Below are positions 9,401 through 19,330 of a stretch of DNA of 52,646 nucleotides, in pieces. Numbering within the stretch: position 1 is the first letter of the stretch; each line of letters starts with the position of its first letter. Made by a program: the position numbers and the translations under genes. The notes beneath the pieces are model-generated. The model was not told the origin of the DNA. It searched no databases and was given only the letters and a program-made list of their open reading frames with translations. Source of the DNA: Hahella sp. HN01 (lineage in GTDB: Bacteria; Pseudomonadota; Gammaproteobacteria; Pseudomonadales; Oleiphilaceae); the NCBI RefSeq assembly GCF_018986435.1, contig NZ_JAHMIN010000029.1, positions 31,265 through 83,910 of the forward strand. Direction: 5' to 3'.

Positions 9401-11106
9401 ACTCGAAATACCCGGAAGCAAAGAGTTTAGTGGCTACTTTCCGGCGCACCTTTGGCGACGCTGTAAAAGTGTATGAGTTGCTGCAGGATGGAATGCTATC
9501 TCTTATCGAGGACAGTGGCGCTAGCAGTAATCCTATTGTTCCCTCGGCTGCGGATGCTACAGCATTCTTTTGGCCGACATCTTCATCTTTCACTTTCTGT
9601 CCCGATCATTTGTACTCTGCTTATGTGGCGCTTATAGAAAATAGCTTGGATCTATCTATAATTTCTAACTCTCTTACGTTAGAAGGTAGCATCTGTATTG
9701 GGAATCTGCGGGATCATATGATCTTCTCACGTGATGTCGCTCATGCTGCTTTTGAAGGCAACCTTAATCAGGTTCCGCTGCGCGGGAAAATACTTCGATT
9801 ATTACCGGCAAAGGGCAATGCTGTTGAAGTGCGTATAAATGAAGTGCTTGATACTAGCAGTATTGAAGTGGATGCAGATGGTTTCTTTTCCTGTCAGGCG
9901 GAACCTTCTCAAGGCTTGATTCGGTACGAGTCTCAGTACTTGTCGTCACGTATAAATACAAAGCCAGTAGTCTTTGTATTCCCCATTTTTTTAGCGGTAG
10001 GTGGCGTAGAGCGTAATACCGTTGAGATTATGAGGAAGTTGAACCATCAATTTGACTTTATTGTGATAACGATGGAAAGGTTACGTCCAGAGCAAGGCAG
10101 TTTGGCCGCTCAGGCTATGGATGTCGCTGCTCAGGTGATCGAGATGGCTGAGGTTGTGCGTCATGAAGACTATTTGCGGGTCTTGACTCGATTAAAGTCG
10201 AGTTTGAAGCCTGAGTTGGTTTGGGTCTGCAATGGCTCACCTTGGTTTTGTGATAATGCCTCTTCTATTCGACGCATATTTCGCGATGTGCCAATCATTG
10301 ATCAGGAAGTATATGATGTTGAGCAAGGGTGGATTAACCGTTACGGTGAGCCAGGCATCAGATCTTTTGACCACTTTATTGCTGTTAATAAGAAAATAGA
10401 GCGGCGCTTCCGTGAAGATTTTGGAATCGACCCAAGGCAGACGCACTTAATTTATTCTGCTGTTGATACTTTACGTATTCAGCAGTTTAAACAATCGCAA
10501 CCTGATAAGGCTGGGTTGAGGAAGAAGTTTGGACTTCCTCAAGGGAAGAGAATATTTACGTTTGTAGCACGGCTTACGCAACAGAAAAGGCCTCTTGAGT
10601 TCTTAAAACTGGCAAAGCTACGTGGTGGCAACCAGGACGAGTATTTTGTGTTGGTCGGCGATGGTGAGCTTGCTGATGAGGCAAATGCATTCATTGAAAA
10701 AAATGAACTGGAAAATGTAAAACGAATACCGTATGTCGAAAATACGCTTGAACTTCATGCTGTGACTGACGGAATTATATTTACCTCAGCGTATGAGGGG
10801 TTGCCAATAGCGATGATTGAGGCATTGGCAATGGGAGTTCCTGCATTTGCAACAGATGTAGGCGACATCGCAGATGTAGTGAGTGAATACTATGGCGGCG
10901 GCGTGATTTCAGTAAATTTGTCAGATATCAATATAAACTCTGAATTTGAAGATTGGCTCAAAAACCATCAGGAATATCAGGTGGAATTGAAGGCTCGAGA
11001 ACAGGATATACTTGATCGTTTTTCCAGCTCGAATATAGCCAAGCAGTATGTTGAATGCTGGGATAGGGCGATTAGACAATACAAGAAAAAAGGTGTAACA
11101 GTATGA
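6397..11106 (+). CDS. Modular 1569-residue protein: DUF4915-like propeller, coiled coil, GT2 and GT4 glycosyltransferases
   Basis: A very large multidomain enzyme of the cluster. Residues 1-280 resemble the DUF4915/TIGR03032 propeller-like family (HINCLGIWGG, GLSQPHSL, GYTRGVCV, FVGLSASR). A heptad coiled coil spans about 281-400. Two tandem repeats of the FDSxxYxxxYPD...HYxxxG...GRxP type follow (about 428-503), seen in other polysaccharide enzymes. A GT-A domain of family GT2 occupies about 537-770 (ISVIIPTYNRG, DDGSSDGS, GDDIFPDP, then GFEDIELGYRLAKRG). After a long linker, a GT-B domain of family GT4 covers about 1190-1550 (GGVERNTVE, FVARLTQQKRP, YEGLPIAMIEALAMGVP). It probably adds two sugars to the growing chain; donor sugars are unknown. 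It couples to wzt by overlap and to the epimerase gene by ATGA. The ATG at 6397 follows an in-frame TTG at 6394. Confidence 0.88.
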   Translation: MNELFNNLLVSCPNQGGLFLIHEGIIHKLDNFSATGFALTSERFARGLQPSSVLIHNHKKPESEPDAVIADDIHDVLIVDDFIYFVGTSGNEIIKVDGDSIEVDRWTFDGDLDSLHINCLGIWGGRIVFSAFGDFKQHREYKGKTKDAGYVKDLLSGKELIKGLSQPHSLTPFGENLLLANSEKKEVAEYNSAGELVRSKVLGGYTRGVCVTDDKIFVGLSASRNLEDPGVGTATIVALDRITWEELGRVSLLAPEIYEIQQISNKDLLCNALGRVASYSSATLSQSIHDSEQQVLTLGQKLSELEQKISELGRKISERDLEALSFKQEIEERDSEIGRLSQETTAKHAEIEALSQAIIDRDEKLATFSNAAHEHKQTISNLQHIITQVEHRLSVFAEKDKGIGKVVLSRLESRSKLLYWYWKLLRSPLFDSEWYLKNYPDVEQKGVNPLKHYLAIGWKESRQPGPYFDSKYYRARYPDIAGLDMPPLVHYWLHGCSEGRHPNSLFDMDWNRPEENILLSSDEKADILDGQASTTNSLLISVIIPTYNRGKLLPEIIAAWRKVNAVTLFPYEIIFSDDGSSDGSVEFLETVSGLPLKVLRNAHGGASSARNAAIRAASGDKLLIIGDDIFPDPQILNIHAEICEQLGPKVATLGVVDWHQDLNVNHLMHHITEIGNEQFSYNRLKDNDFTDFRHFYTCNICVDRRFLLEEDVIFDERFDEYGFEDIELGYRLAKRGLKLFYTTRAKGDHYHPYVTSKFCKRQISAGKMAVVFTRMHSGIDTLLGVASLEKKARKNRTSQYSQETWQQRLDALVSRCEYYEELIAATPDDISMGIRKCLSTLYVHLFRAMYEYGVIQKLGDYPNSLAIAMEAHFPGVGSDYWDKLEKNAKEPDSLSSAELYNLCEALNTRSERDLHYGSKQRRLFDELMQAQLLLESQVTLVSKMERVRQLASRAVYHLLNNPKYLVHRTRQLISENKMGDKTNVVSTDVTPVIKAIPALVVDSKYPEAKSLVATFRRTFGDAVKVYELLQDGMLSLIEDSGASSNPIVPSAADATAFFWPTSSSFTFCPDHLYSAYVALIENSLDLSIISNSLTLEGSICIGNLRDHMIFSRDVAHAAFEGNLNQVPLRGKILRLLPAKGNAVEVRINEVLDTSSIEVDADGFFSCQAEPSQGLIRYESQYLSSRINTKPVVFVFPIFLAVGGVERNTVEIMRKLNHQFDFIVITMERLRPEQGSLAAQAMDVAAQVIEMAEVVRHEDYLRVLTRLKSSLKPELVWVCNGSPWFCDNASSIRRIFRDVPIIDQEVYDVEQGWINRYGEPGIRSFDHFIAVNKKIERRFREDFGIDPRQTHLIYSAVDTLRIQQFKQSQPDKAGLRKKFGLPQGKRIFTFVARLTQQKRPLEFLKLAKLRGGNQDEYFVLVGDGELADEANAFIEKNELENVKRIPYVENTLELHAVTDGIIFTSAYEGLPIAMIEALAMGVPAFATDVGDIADVVSEYYGGGVISVNLSDININSEFEDWLKNHQEYQVELKAREQDILDRFSSSNIAKQYVECWDRAIRQYKKKGVTV

Positions 11107-12059
11107 ATACGCCAAAGGCCTCCCGTGTTTTGATACTCGGAGGTATGGGATTTATTGGCCAGCATCTGACCTTGGCCTGTCGTTCTGCTGGAATGATCGT
11201 TAGAGTTGCAGATATGTTTCTGCCTGCTCCAGAAGTGAAGCAAGACGGAGTTGAGTACGTAAATGGAGACTATAAGGACTCAGAATTTCTACAGAGCATG
11301 CTTGAAGAGGTAGACTCTGTTGTACATCTTGTTCATGATACAATGATCCTTAACCAAGAGTGCAACATGGATGTTGAGTTTGAGCGTAATGTCAGGCCTG
11401 CAATGCATCTTATGGATATGTGCTGCGCGAAGAAAATTAAGAAATTCTTGTTTGTATCTTCTGGCGGTACTGTATATGGAAATCGGCTGAACCATCAGCC
11501 TATTGTTGAGAGTTCAACTACAAAACCGATTTCCTTATACGGGACATCAAAGCTAATTATAGAGAACATTGGATTTCTCTATAACATTCAGAAAAATTTA
11601 CCCTTTATTGTTGCGCGTCCTGGTAATGCGTATGGGCCAGGACAGAAGCCGTTTCGTGGCCAGGGCTTTGTTGCAACTGCATTTGCTTCTGCGCTGAAGG
11701 GCGAAGTATTGAATATTTTTGGTGACGGATCGGTTGTTCGAGACTATATACATGCCCGCGATCTAGCTGATGCATTGGTTGCCATACTCCGGTTTGGTAA
11801 ACTCGGTGAAGCATACAATGTTGGAACATCAAATGGCGTCGCACTGCACACTTTGTTAAATGAATACATAACTCCAATATTAGAAGACGATGGTTATAGT
11901 TTGCAGTGTCAATACACTCCTCCTCGAGGAGTGGATGTGCCATACAACGTATTATCGAATGATAAGCTACGTCGAGACACGAGCTTCTCTCCAAGTATTG
12001 AGCTCCGTGATGGTTTGCGCGAAACCTTAATATGGTTAAAGAATTTTAATTTAATGTGA
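11103..12059 (+). CDS. NAD-dependent sugar epimerase/dehydratase
   Basis: A 318-residue short-chain dehydrogenase of the extended type. The Rossmann motif is GGMGFIGQHL (about 12-21), the catalytic Ser lies in SSGGTVYG (about 119) and the Tyr-Lys pair in YGTSK (about 143-147); PGNAYGPGQ and RDYIHARDLADA are typical of UDP-glucose 4-epimerase and dTDP-sugar relatives. It would make or modify a nucleotide sugar for this cluster; which sugar cannot be decided from sequence. Its start overlaps the stop of the preceding gene in an ATGA, indicating coupled translation. Confidence 0.85.
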   Translation: MNTPKASRVLILGGMGFIGQHLTLACRSAGMIVRVADMFLPAPEVKQDGVEYVNGDYKDSEFLQSMLEEVDSVVHLVHDTMILNQECNMDVEFERNVRPAMHLMDMCCAKKIKKFLFVSSGGTVYGNRLNHQPIVESSTTKPISLYGTSKLIIENIGFLYNIQKNLPFIVARPGNAYGPGQKPFRGQGFVATAFASALKGEVLNIFGDGSVVRDYIHARDLADALVAILRFGKLGEAYNVGTSNGVALHTLLNEYITPILEDDGYSLQCQYTPPRGVDVPYNVLSNDKLRRDTSFSPSIELRDGLRETLIWLKNFNLM

Positions 12060-12072
12060 GAATGCAATAGCT

Positions 12073-13017
12073 ATGAGCCTTGTATCAGTTGTTATACCCA
12101 GCTATAACCATGCCCATTATATTAGGGAGGCGGTGGAAAGCGTTCTCTCTCAGTCTTATGCCAACTTGGAGCTGATTGTCATTGATGATGGTTCCAGCGA
12201 CGCGTCACTCGACTACCTGCGTAGCGTAAATGACCCTCGATATACATTAATAGAGCAGGAAAATGCGGGCGCTCATAATGCTATTAACAAAGGATTGTCT
12301 TTGGCAAAAGGCGACTACCTTGCAATTCTAAACTCTGATGACATCTTTCATAAGGAAAGGCTTTCTGAGTGTGTGGCAAGGCTGCAGCAAGGTGTTGATT
12401 TAGTCGCAACATGGATTGAGATAATAGACAACAAAAGTAAGGTGCTTGGTGTTAAAGAAGGGTGGCGGAATATGTTGCCTTGGTCTATTAAGAAGCCGGA
12501 CGCAAGGCTTATTGGCGCGGATGACTTTAAGTTAAACTTGTTGTTTTCTAACTTTGTGTCTACAACAAGTAATGTGGTTTTTTCCCGCAAAGTATATGAG
12601 ACAGTCGGTGGTATGCGTAATCTAAGATTCGCACATGACTGGGATTTTTTATTAAGAGTCGCTCTGAAGTTCCGGTGTGAGCTACTGGAAAAGCCTCTTT
12701 TGAAGTACAGGATTCACTCTACAAACACTATTTCATCAAATCGTGCTTGGATGCTGTTTGAAATTTGTTGGATCTTTGCTGTTCATCTAAAGGACTTTTC
12801 AGGTGAGTTACTATTGCAGTCTACTGATTTGGACCGATTCTCCCATGGTATTGATCTGATGGCTAGCTCAATTAATTTTCAGGGTAATGATAAGGTTTTT
12901 TGGATGCTTATGCAGTACATGGCGGCGCATCAGAAAACAGAAAATTTTTCACCGGAAGAAGTGCTGTTGGATCGTGAGGAATTAAGGGCTGAGTTTATTC
13001 GCTATATAAATGTATAG
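12073..13017 (+). CDS. Family 2 glycosyltransferase
   Basis: A 314-residue GT-A fold transferase. The N-terminus has VSVVIPSYNHAHYIREAVESVL followed by IDDGSSD and ILNSDDIF (the DxD-type metal site, about 91-94), and the acceptor side shows GGMRNLRFAHDWDFLLRVAL. These are the standard motifs of GT2 enzymes that add sugars to O-antigen chains at the cytoplasmic face. No membrane helix is apparent. It lies 13 bp behind the epimerase gene in the same operon. Donor and linkage are unknown. Confidence 0.85.
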   Translation: MSLVSVVIPSYNHAHYIREAVESVLSQSYANLELIVIDDGSSDASLDYLRSVNDPRYTLIEQENAGAHNAINKGLSLAKGDYLAILNSDDIFHKERLSECVARLQQGVDLVATWIEIIDNKSKVLGVKEGWRNMLPWSIKKPDARLIGADDFKLNLLFSNFVSTTSNVVFSRKVYETVGGMRNLRFAHDWDFLLRVALKFRCELLEKPLLKYRIHSTNTISSNRAWMLFEICWIFAVHLKDFSGELLLQSTDLDRFSHGIDLMASSINFQGNDKVFWMLMQYMAAHQKTENFSPEEVLLDREELRAEFIRYINV

Positions 13018-13052
13018 GGCGCTTTGTTTACTAATGGATAGACAAAATATTG

Positions 13053-14048
13053 ATGACTGTTACGACCATCATTGTTAATTACAATAGCGGAACCTTACTT
13101 TATGAATGTCTTAAACACCTGGAATCGCAGACAGTTCGTTCAGACAAAATAATTGTAGTCGATAATGGTAGCGTAGATGGTTCTCAAAATATTGCAGAGG
13201 CATTTTCTAGTGTCGATGTGCTCCTGTTGGACGAAAACCTCGGCTTTGCAGGCGGTAACAATTTAGCGCTATCAGGTGTTGATACAGAGTTTGTTGCATT
13301 GCTGAACCCTGATGCTTTCCCTGAACCCGATTGGCTGGAGAGTCTGCTAGTTGCTGCGAGTGAAAATCCTGATGTAGGTGCATTTGGATCGCGCCAGCTT
13401 TGTAGTGACGCCAACTTGATACTGGATGGAGTTGGTGATTGTTACCATATCAGTGGATTGGTTTGGCGGGATCGACATGGCGCGAAGCAGCAACCCAATG
13501 ATCTGGCAACCAGAGAAATTTTTTCACCATGCGCCGCCGCAGCATTGTATCGAAGGAAAGCTTTGCATGAGATAGGTGGGTTTGATGAAGATTATTTCTG
13601 CTATGTTGAAGACGTAGATTTGGGGTTTCGTCTGCGCTTGGCCGGTTATAAATCAATATATGTGCCAAGTGCGGTGGTTTATCATGTTGGATCTGCAACT
13701 ACAGGTGGACAGCGAAGCGATTTCTCTGTTTATCATGGTCACAGAAACTTAGTGTGGACCTTTATAAAAGACATGCCATCTTATTTATTTTGGCTGCTTT
13801 TGCCTCTGCATATTTTGATGAACTTGGCGACGGTTTTGTTGTTTGCATTAAGAGGTCAAGGAAGAATTATTCTTAGGGCTAAGTGGGACGCAATAAAAGG
13901 GATACCTGTAGCCTTTGGGAAACGAAGGGCAACCCAGTCCAGTCGAGTTGCTAAGGTGGCTGATGTTTGGAGGTCTCTCGATAAGCGCTTACCTATATTA
14001 AGTAAGCTCTTCTTCGCTAAGTGTAAAAAGAGAACGATGGCTAAATAA
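13053..14048 (+). CDS. Family 2 glycosyltransferase, rhamnosyltransferase-like
   Basis: A 331-residue GT2 enzyme. Motifs in order: TTIIVNYNSGTLLYECL, VVDNGSVDGS, LDENLGFAGGNNLAL, LLNPDAFPEPDWL and GFDEDYFCYVEDVDLGFRLRLAGY. The NxGFAGGNN and NPDA blocks are common in rhamnosyltransferases (WbbL type), so the donor could be dTDP-rhamnose, but no rhamnose synthesis genes are in the window. A hydrophobic stretch near residue 250 (YLFWLLLPLHILMNL) suggests membrane association. It is the last gene of the plus-strand polysaccharide cluster. ATG 13053 follows an in-frame TTG. Confidence 0.85.
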   Translation: MTVTTIIVNYNSGTLLYECLKHLESQTVRSDKIIVVDNGSVDGSQNIAEAFSSVDVLLLDENLGFAGGNNLALSGVDTEFVALLNPDAFPEPDWLESLLVAASENPDVGAFGSRQLCSDANLILDGVGDCYHISGLVWRDRHGAKQQPNDLATREIFSPCAAAALYRRKALHEIGGFDEDYFCYVEDVDLGFRLRLAGYKSIYVPSAVVYHVGSATTGGQRSDFSVYHGHRNLVWTFIKDMPSYLFWLLLPLHILMNLATVLLFALRGQGRIILRAKWDAIKGIPVAFGKRRATQSSRVAKVADVWRSLDKRLPILSKLFFAKCKKRTMAK

Positions 14049-14102
14049 GAGAGAGCCCCGAAGCATTAACTAAGGTATCTCTTTAAGATTTTTGCAATCC
14101 AC

Positions 14103-14158
14103 TTTGACATTTAAAAATAGGCCTAACTATAGTTCTCGCTATAGGCCTGTATGTCAAA
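14103..14158. repeat. Composite inverted repeat at the end of the polysaccharide cluster
   Basis: TTTGACAT (14103-14110) pairs with ATGTCAAA (14151-14158). Inside, AGGCC and TATAG, separated by a four-base bulge, pair with CTATAGGCCT around the loop TTCTCG. The element could end transcription between the two converging operons, although no run of T follows the stem on either strand; it could equally be the end or remnant of a small mobile element. It lies exactly at the junction of AT-rich and GC-rich DNA. Confidence 0.55.
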
Positions 14159-14226
14159 TGACTGCATCCAAGGCGGATACTCAATGGTCTACTGCAGTAA
14201 CCGCCAAGGGCGTTATTTTCAAAATT

Positions 14227-15201
14227 TTAAGGCTTCCTGGCCACTAACACCGCGCGGGCCGGGGCGGGGTAGCCTTCGACGGTTTTGCTGAAGTCCTCTG
14301 GGTCGAGGAAGTCTTTGAGTGACTGAAAGGTCATCCAGTCTGTCTGGCGTTGTTCTTCCAGTGAGGTGACGCCTTCATCCACAATACGGACGTCTTCGAA
14401 GCCGCAACGCTCCAGCCAGCGTTTAGTGGCCAGAGAGCTGCCGATAAACCAGACATTGCGCATCTGCGCGTAGCGGTCCAGCGGGGTCAGGATAGTGTTT
14501 TCGTCGCCAGGAATGACCAGTGTTTCCAGCACCAGTTCTCCACCCGGACGCAGGGCCGCTTTCAACTCATCAATATGATCGAACGGCGAGCGGCGATGGT
14601 ACAGCACGCCCATGGAGAAGACCGTATCAAAGGCGCCCATGTTCGGAGGCAGGTCCTCTGAACGAAGTGGCAGGTAATAAACCGGCGCGGTGGGCGCGTA
14701 TTTTTTAACGCAGTGGAACTGGAACAGAAACTTGGGCGAAGGGTCCACGCCGAGGACGAACTGCGCGCCTTCACCCAGCATACGCCAGCAGTGGTAGCCG
14801 CTGCCGCAGCCAACATCCAGCACAAATCGATCTTTTAGTGGGCTTAAATGCGGGGCGACGCGTGTCCATTTCCAGTCAGAGCGCCACTCTGTGTCGATAT
14901 GGGCGCCAAAGAAATTGAAGGGGCCTTTGCGCCAGGGATGCAGACCGCGTAGTCCTTTGATCAGCGACTCCCGCGCTTCTGGATCAAGGTCTGCTTCCGC
15001 GCCGATCATCAATGTGTCGACGTCGAACTTTATTTGGCTCGCCTGCGCCGCGGGCAGCTGCTGCAAGGCGTTCCACCAGCCTTCATAGTCGCCATGGGTG
15101 CGAGAGTAATAGCGCTCATCCAACACGCGTTCGAAGTCGGGGATAAAGCGCTGCAGACGGTTTTTGTCGGCGTGGGCCAGGAAGTCGTCGAAACGGATCA
15201 T
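14227..15201 (-). CDS. cmoB: tRNA U34 carboxymethyltransferase CmoB
   Basis: CmoB transfers the carboxymethyl group of carboxy-S-adenosylmethionine (made by CmoA) to 5-hydroxyuridine at position 34 of tRNA, giving cmo5U. The 324-residue length equals that of E. coli CmoB. Family landmarks are [22 protein letters not shown] (about 92-113), the SAM motif [15 protein letters not shown], and [16 protein letters not shown]. The start overlaps the cmoA stop by four bases (ATGA), so the two are translationally coupled. CmoM, which modifies the product further, is encoded at 3.0-3.8 kb. Confidence 0.95.
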   Translation of the reverse strand: MIRFDDFLAHADKNRLQRFIPDFERVLDERYYSRTHGDYEGWWNALQQLPAAQASQIKFDVDTLMIGAEADLDPEARESLIKGLRGLHPWRKGPFNFFGAHIDTEWRSDWKWTRVAPHLSPLKDRFVLDVGCGSGYHCWRMLGEGAQFVLGVDPSPKFLFQFHCVKKYAPTAPVYYLPLRSEDLPPNMGAFDTVFSMGVLYHRRSPFDHIDELKAALRPGGELVLETLVIPGDENTILTPLDRYAQMRNVWFIGSSLATKRWLERCGFEDVRIVDEGVTSLEEQRQTDWMTFQSLKDFLDPEDFSKTVEGYPAPARAVLVARKP

Positions 15202-15944
15202 TTTATTGCCAGAAAAGAGACGAAGTTAAAACATTGGAACCATAAGTAAGCCTGGCTGAACCCGGCCCTTTGCAGACGCTCAATATGCGCCTCGATGGTT
15301 TCCGGCACCAGGACATTCTCCAGGGCGCTGCGTTTTTGCGCGATTTCCAGATCACTGTAGCCCCGGGCACGTTTGAAGTCATGATGAAGATCGAACAGGG
15401 TATGCTGCTTGTCTGCATAGGCGAACTCGATTTTCTCGGACAGCACCATTGCTCCGCCAGACTTCATATTGACTGCGATGCGATGCAGCAGGTCTTCACG
15501 TTGCGCCAGAGGAATGAACTGCAACGTGAAGTTCATGACGGCGATGGAGGCGTTTTCAATGGGCGTGCTCTGGATGTCCTGACAGAGTATTTCTGTGGGG
15601 ATGGCGCTGGGCATGCGCTCCATGTTCACTCGACAACGCTCCACCATGGCGGCGGAGTTGTCGACGCCTATCACCTTGGGCTTGTCCTCGGACGCATTGA
15701 AGTGCTCAAGGTTGCTGCGGATGGCGAGGGTGGAGGCGCCCAGGGAGCAGCCCAGGTCGTAGCAATGGGTTCCCGCCTGGGCGTAGCGCCGGGAAATAAC
15801 GCCGATCATCTCCAGCATCATGGCGTAGCCGGGCACCGAGCGGTTGATCATGTCTGTGAATACGTGCGCCACCCGCTCATCAAATTCGAAGGCGCCGACG
15901 GCGCCTTTGGCGTCTTGGTAGATTCGGTCTTTGCTGTCGCTCAT
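15198..15944 (-). CDS. cmoA: Carboxy-S-adenosyl-L-methionine synthase CmoA
   Basis: CmoA converts SAM and prephenate to carboxy-SAM, the donor used by CmoB for wobble-uridine modification. The 248-residue protein has the nucleotide motif [17 protein letters not shown] (about 64-80), [28 protein letters not shown], and the C-terminal block [26 protein letters not shown] and [15 protein letters not shown], all highly conserved in CmoA. The operon cmoA-cmoB runs leftwards; the 224-bp gap to the divergent asnS should contain both promoters, though I could not identify them with confidence. Confidence 0.95.
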   Translation of the reverse strand: MSDSKDRIYQDAKGAVGAFEFDERVAHVFTDMINRSVPGYAMMLEMIGVISRRYAQAGTHCYDLGCSLGASTLAIRSNLEHFNASEDKPKVIGVDNSAAMVERCRVNMERMPSAIPTEILCQDIQSTPIENASIAVMNFTLQFIPLAQREDLLHRIAVNMKSGGAMVLSEKIEFAYADKQHTLFDLHHDFKRARGYSDLEIAQKRSALENVLVPETIEAHIERLQRAGFSQAYLWFQCFNFVSFLAIK

Positions 15945-16168
15945 TTTCCGCTCGCTCCTGTCAGGGCGCGCATTTTACCGCCCCGGCCCATACAGGGTCC
16001 AGTCGCCTGGGTTATTGTAAGCCCTGATGACTGGCGTATAAGGCGCTTAAACCGCAAGAGAACGCTAGACTTTGCGTCTTAACCCATCTTTAATTGGCGG
16101 TTGTGCGCCATTGGCCAAAAATTTGAGAAGCATTTATTGAAAAGATAGAGAGGATAGCGGGCAGGTTT

Positions 16169-17566
<1,398 letters not shown>

Positions 17567-17603
17567 GGCGCTGGCTAAGACGTTCATATAGACGTCCCTG
17601 CCA

Positions 17604-17637
17604 ACAAAAAAAGGCCCGATACAATCGGGCCTTTTTT
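17604..17637 (+). terminator. Intrinsic terminator after asnS
   Basis: A perfect ten-base stem, AAGGCCCGAT with ATCGGGCCTT around loop ACA (17611-17633), is followed by a run of T and preceded by a run of A. The symmetric A and T flanks allow it to end transcription from both asnS and, less likely, from the opposite strand. Confidence 0.92.
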
Positions 17638-17773
17638 ATGCTCGAGGCAAACAGGTTATACGCTGTCTTTGCAGCATGACGTTGTCAGAAGAGACTGGTC
17701 AGGAATCACATCAGGTCACATGGGACGGTGACCTCAGCCATATGCCCAAACTACCTCATATTGGCGTCAAGTA

Positions 17774-19330
17774 TTAAAATACGCCGAAGCCTTTCAGCAG
17801 AGACACAATCGCCAACACCACCGCAACGCCGCCAATGACCATGGCCGCTGCGCCGCCGCTTTTCGGCGGCTTGACGTTCTGCAGGTTGTTGAGTTGCGTC
17901 GCCAGCGTGGTTTTCTGGCGCTCCAATTGCTCGACCCGCGTCGCCATGGCGTCGATCTCGCTTTGTTTTTCCGCCATTTGCTCGCGCAGGGCTTTGGCGA
18001 TCTGTTGCACCAGATCCTGTCCCTGCTTGCTGATCTGGCCGCGTAACAGCTCTTCCACCGTGCCTTCGATGAGCGTATGCAGTTTCTTGTCGTTGAGGAT
18101 GTCTTCTATGTTCAGACTGGGCGCAGGCTCGTCTCTGGTGGTGCGCTCAATCAGGGTGCGCTTGAGCTCTTCCTTGGCTGACTGCAGTTCCGCTTCCCAG
18201 GCGCTGAGCCTGTCTTCCACATTGTTGTCCATGGTGGCGGTGGCGGAGTGGGTGGCGATATCCATGACCTGGGGGCGAATACGCTCGATGAGGTCGTCCA
18301 GGTCGGGCGCTTCCGGCACTGGCTTGGCTCTCATCTCCAGATCGTTGACGGTTTCCCTTAGCTGTACGTCCAGATCGCGACGGGACTCGCTGACGGCGTC
18401 GTCAATAGAGCCGAGCAAGCGGTCTTCCAGGCTTTTCAGCTCGGCGTCCAGCAATGGCGTGAGGGTTTGCTCCACATCACGGGTAATGGTGGCGGCGAGT
18501 TGCACTTCGTCAATAGCAGGGGCGGCGGGAGCTTCAGCAGGCTCAATGCTGGCGATGTGCGCCTCCAGAACCTGCTGTACGCGCTTTTCCAGTCCTGGCA
18601 TCAGTTCTTCGCGCAGCTGTTCCGCCATGGCGCCGAAATCAGGTTGGGATTGCTCCGGCGCTTCTGAAGACTGGTCACGCAGCTGCTGGATATCCTGGCG
18701 TAGAGTGCTCAGCTCGCTTTCGCTTTCTCTCAGGCGGCTTTCGAAACCATCGAAAGAAGGGAAATCGCGGCTGTTTTTCTCCAGTTTATCGAGACGGTCC
18801 ACCAGGATTTCCCAGTCGGAGGCGGACACCACGGCTTGCTGAGGTTGCGGTGGGGTGTATTCCGGCATGGGGGTGGGGACGACAATCTCTGAAGAGACTT
18901 CTTCTACCGTTTCCGCCACAGGCTCCGCTTCCTGAGGTATGGCGACAGAGGTGAGGGTTCCGCTGCGCGCGGACTCAATCACCATGGCTAACTTTTCCGC
19001 TTGCGGCGGCTTGAACAGCGTGCCCGAGGCGCCGATGGCGCGGGCTTCCGCATCGTAATTATCTTTTCCTTCTTTCCCGGTGCACATGATAACGGGAATA
19101 TGGGAGGTCTGAGGGTCCGCCTTGATTTTCTTGGTGGCTTCGAAGCCGTCCAACTCAGGCATCAGATGGTCCATAAAAATGATATCGGGCAGATTGGTTT
19201 TCAGCATTTCCAGAGCATGTACCCCGGATTCTGCAAGTTGAACCTGCAAATTATGCTTCTCTAACAGTCTTTGTAATGTAATACGCGCCAGTTTGGAGTC
19301 ATCTACCACCAGTGCAGTTTGCAGCGACAT
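17774..19330 (-). CDS. Receiver-domain protein with coiled coil and C-terminal membrane anchor
   Basis: A 518-residue protein. Residues 1-125 are a CheY-like receiver: acidic pair D10-D11, phospho-acceptor D54 in FMDHLMPELDG, Thr in VIMCTGKEG (about 84) and Lys in TLFKPP (about 107), so it should be phosphorylated by an unknown histidine kinase. There is no DNA-binding or enzymatic output domain. Residues 130-480 are a proline/glutamate-rich linker followed by long heptad-rich helices. A single hydrophobic segment, AAMVIGGVAVVLAIVSLLKG (about 492-511), ends the protein, giving a tail-anchored topology with the receiver in the cytoplasm. It stands alone, without an adjacent kinase. The role could be scaffold or localisation signalling; this is inference. 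Confidence 0.8.
   Translation of the reverse strand: MSLQTALVVDDSKLARITLQRLLEKHNLQVQLAESGVHALEMLKTNLPDIIFMDHLMPELDGFEATKKIKADPQTSHIPVIMCTGKEGKDNYDAEARAIGASGTLFKPPQAEKLAMVIESARSGTLTSVAIPQEAEPVAETVEEVSSEIVVPTPMPEYTPPQPQQAVVSASDWEILVDRLDKLEKNSRDFPSFDGFESRLRESESELSTLRQDIQQLRDQSSEAPEQSQPDFGAMAEQLREELMPGLEKRVQQVLEAHIASIEPAEAPAAPAIDEVQLAATITRDVEQTLTPLLDAELKSLEDRLLGSIDDAVSESRRDLDVQLRETVNDLEMRAKPVPEAPDLDDLIERIRPQVMDIATHSATATMDNNVEDRLSAWEAELQSAKEELKRTLIERTTRDEPAPSLNIEDILNDKKLHTLIEGTVEELLRGQISKQGQDLVQQIAKALREQMAEKQSEIDAMATRVEQLERQKTTLATQLNNLQNVKPPKSGGAAAMVIGGVAVVLAIVSLLKGFGVF

Noticed and set aside
15270-16082. 270-codon plus-strand frame opposite cmoA
   Set aside because: Lies over the well-conserved cmoA gene and shows no domain.
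17835-18842. 335-codon plus-strand frame opposite the receiver-domain gene
   Set aside because: Serine/arginine-rich product typical of the reverse strand of an Ala/Glu-rich coiled coil; the receiver domain on the minus strand is unmistakable.
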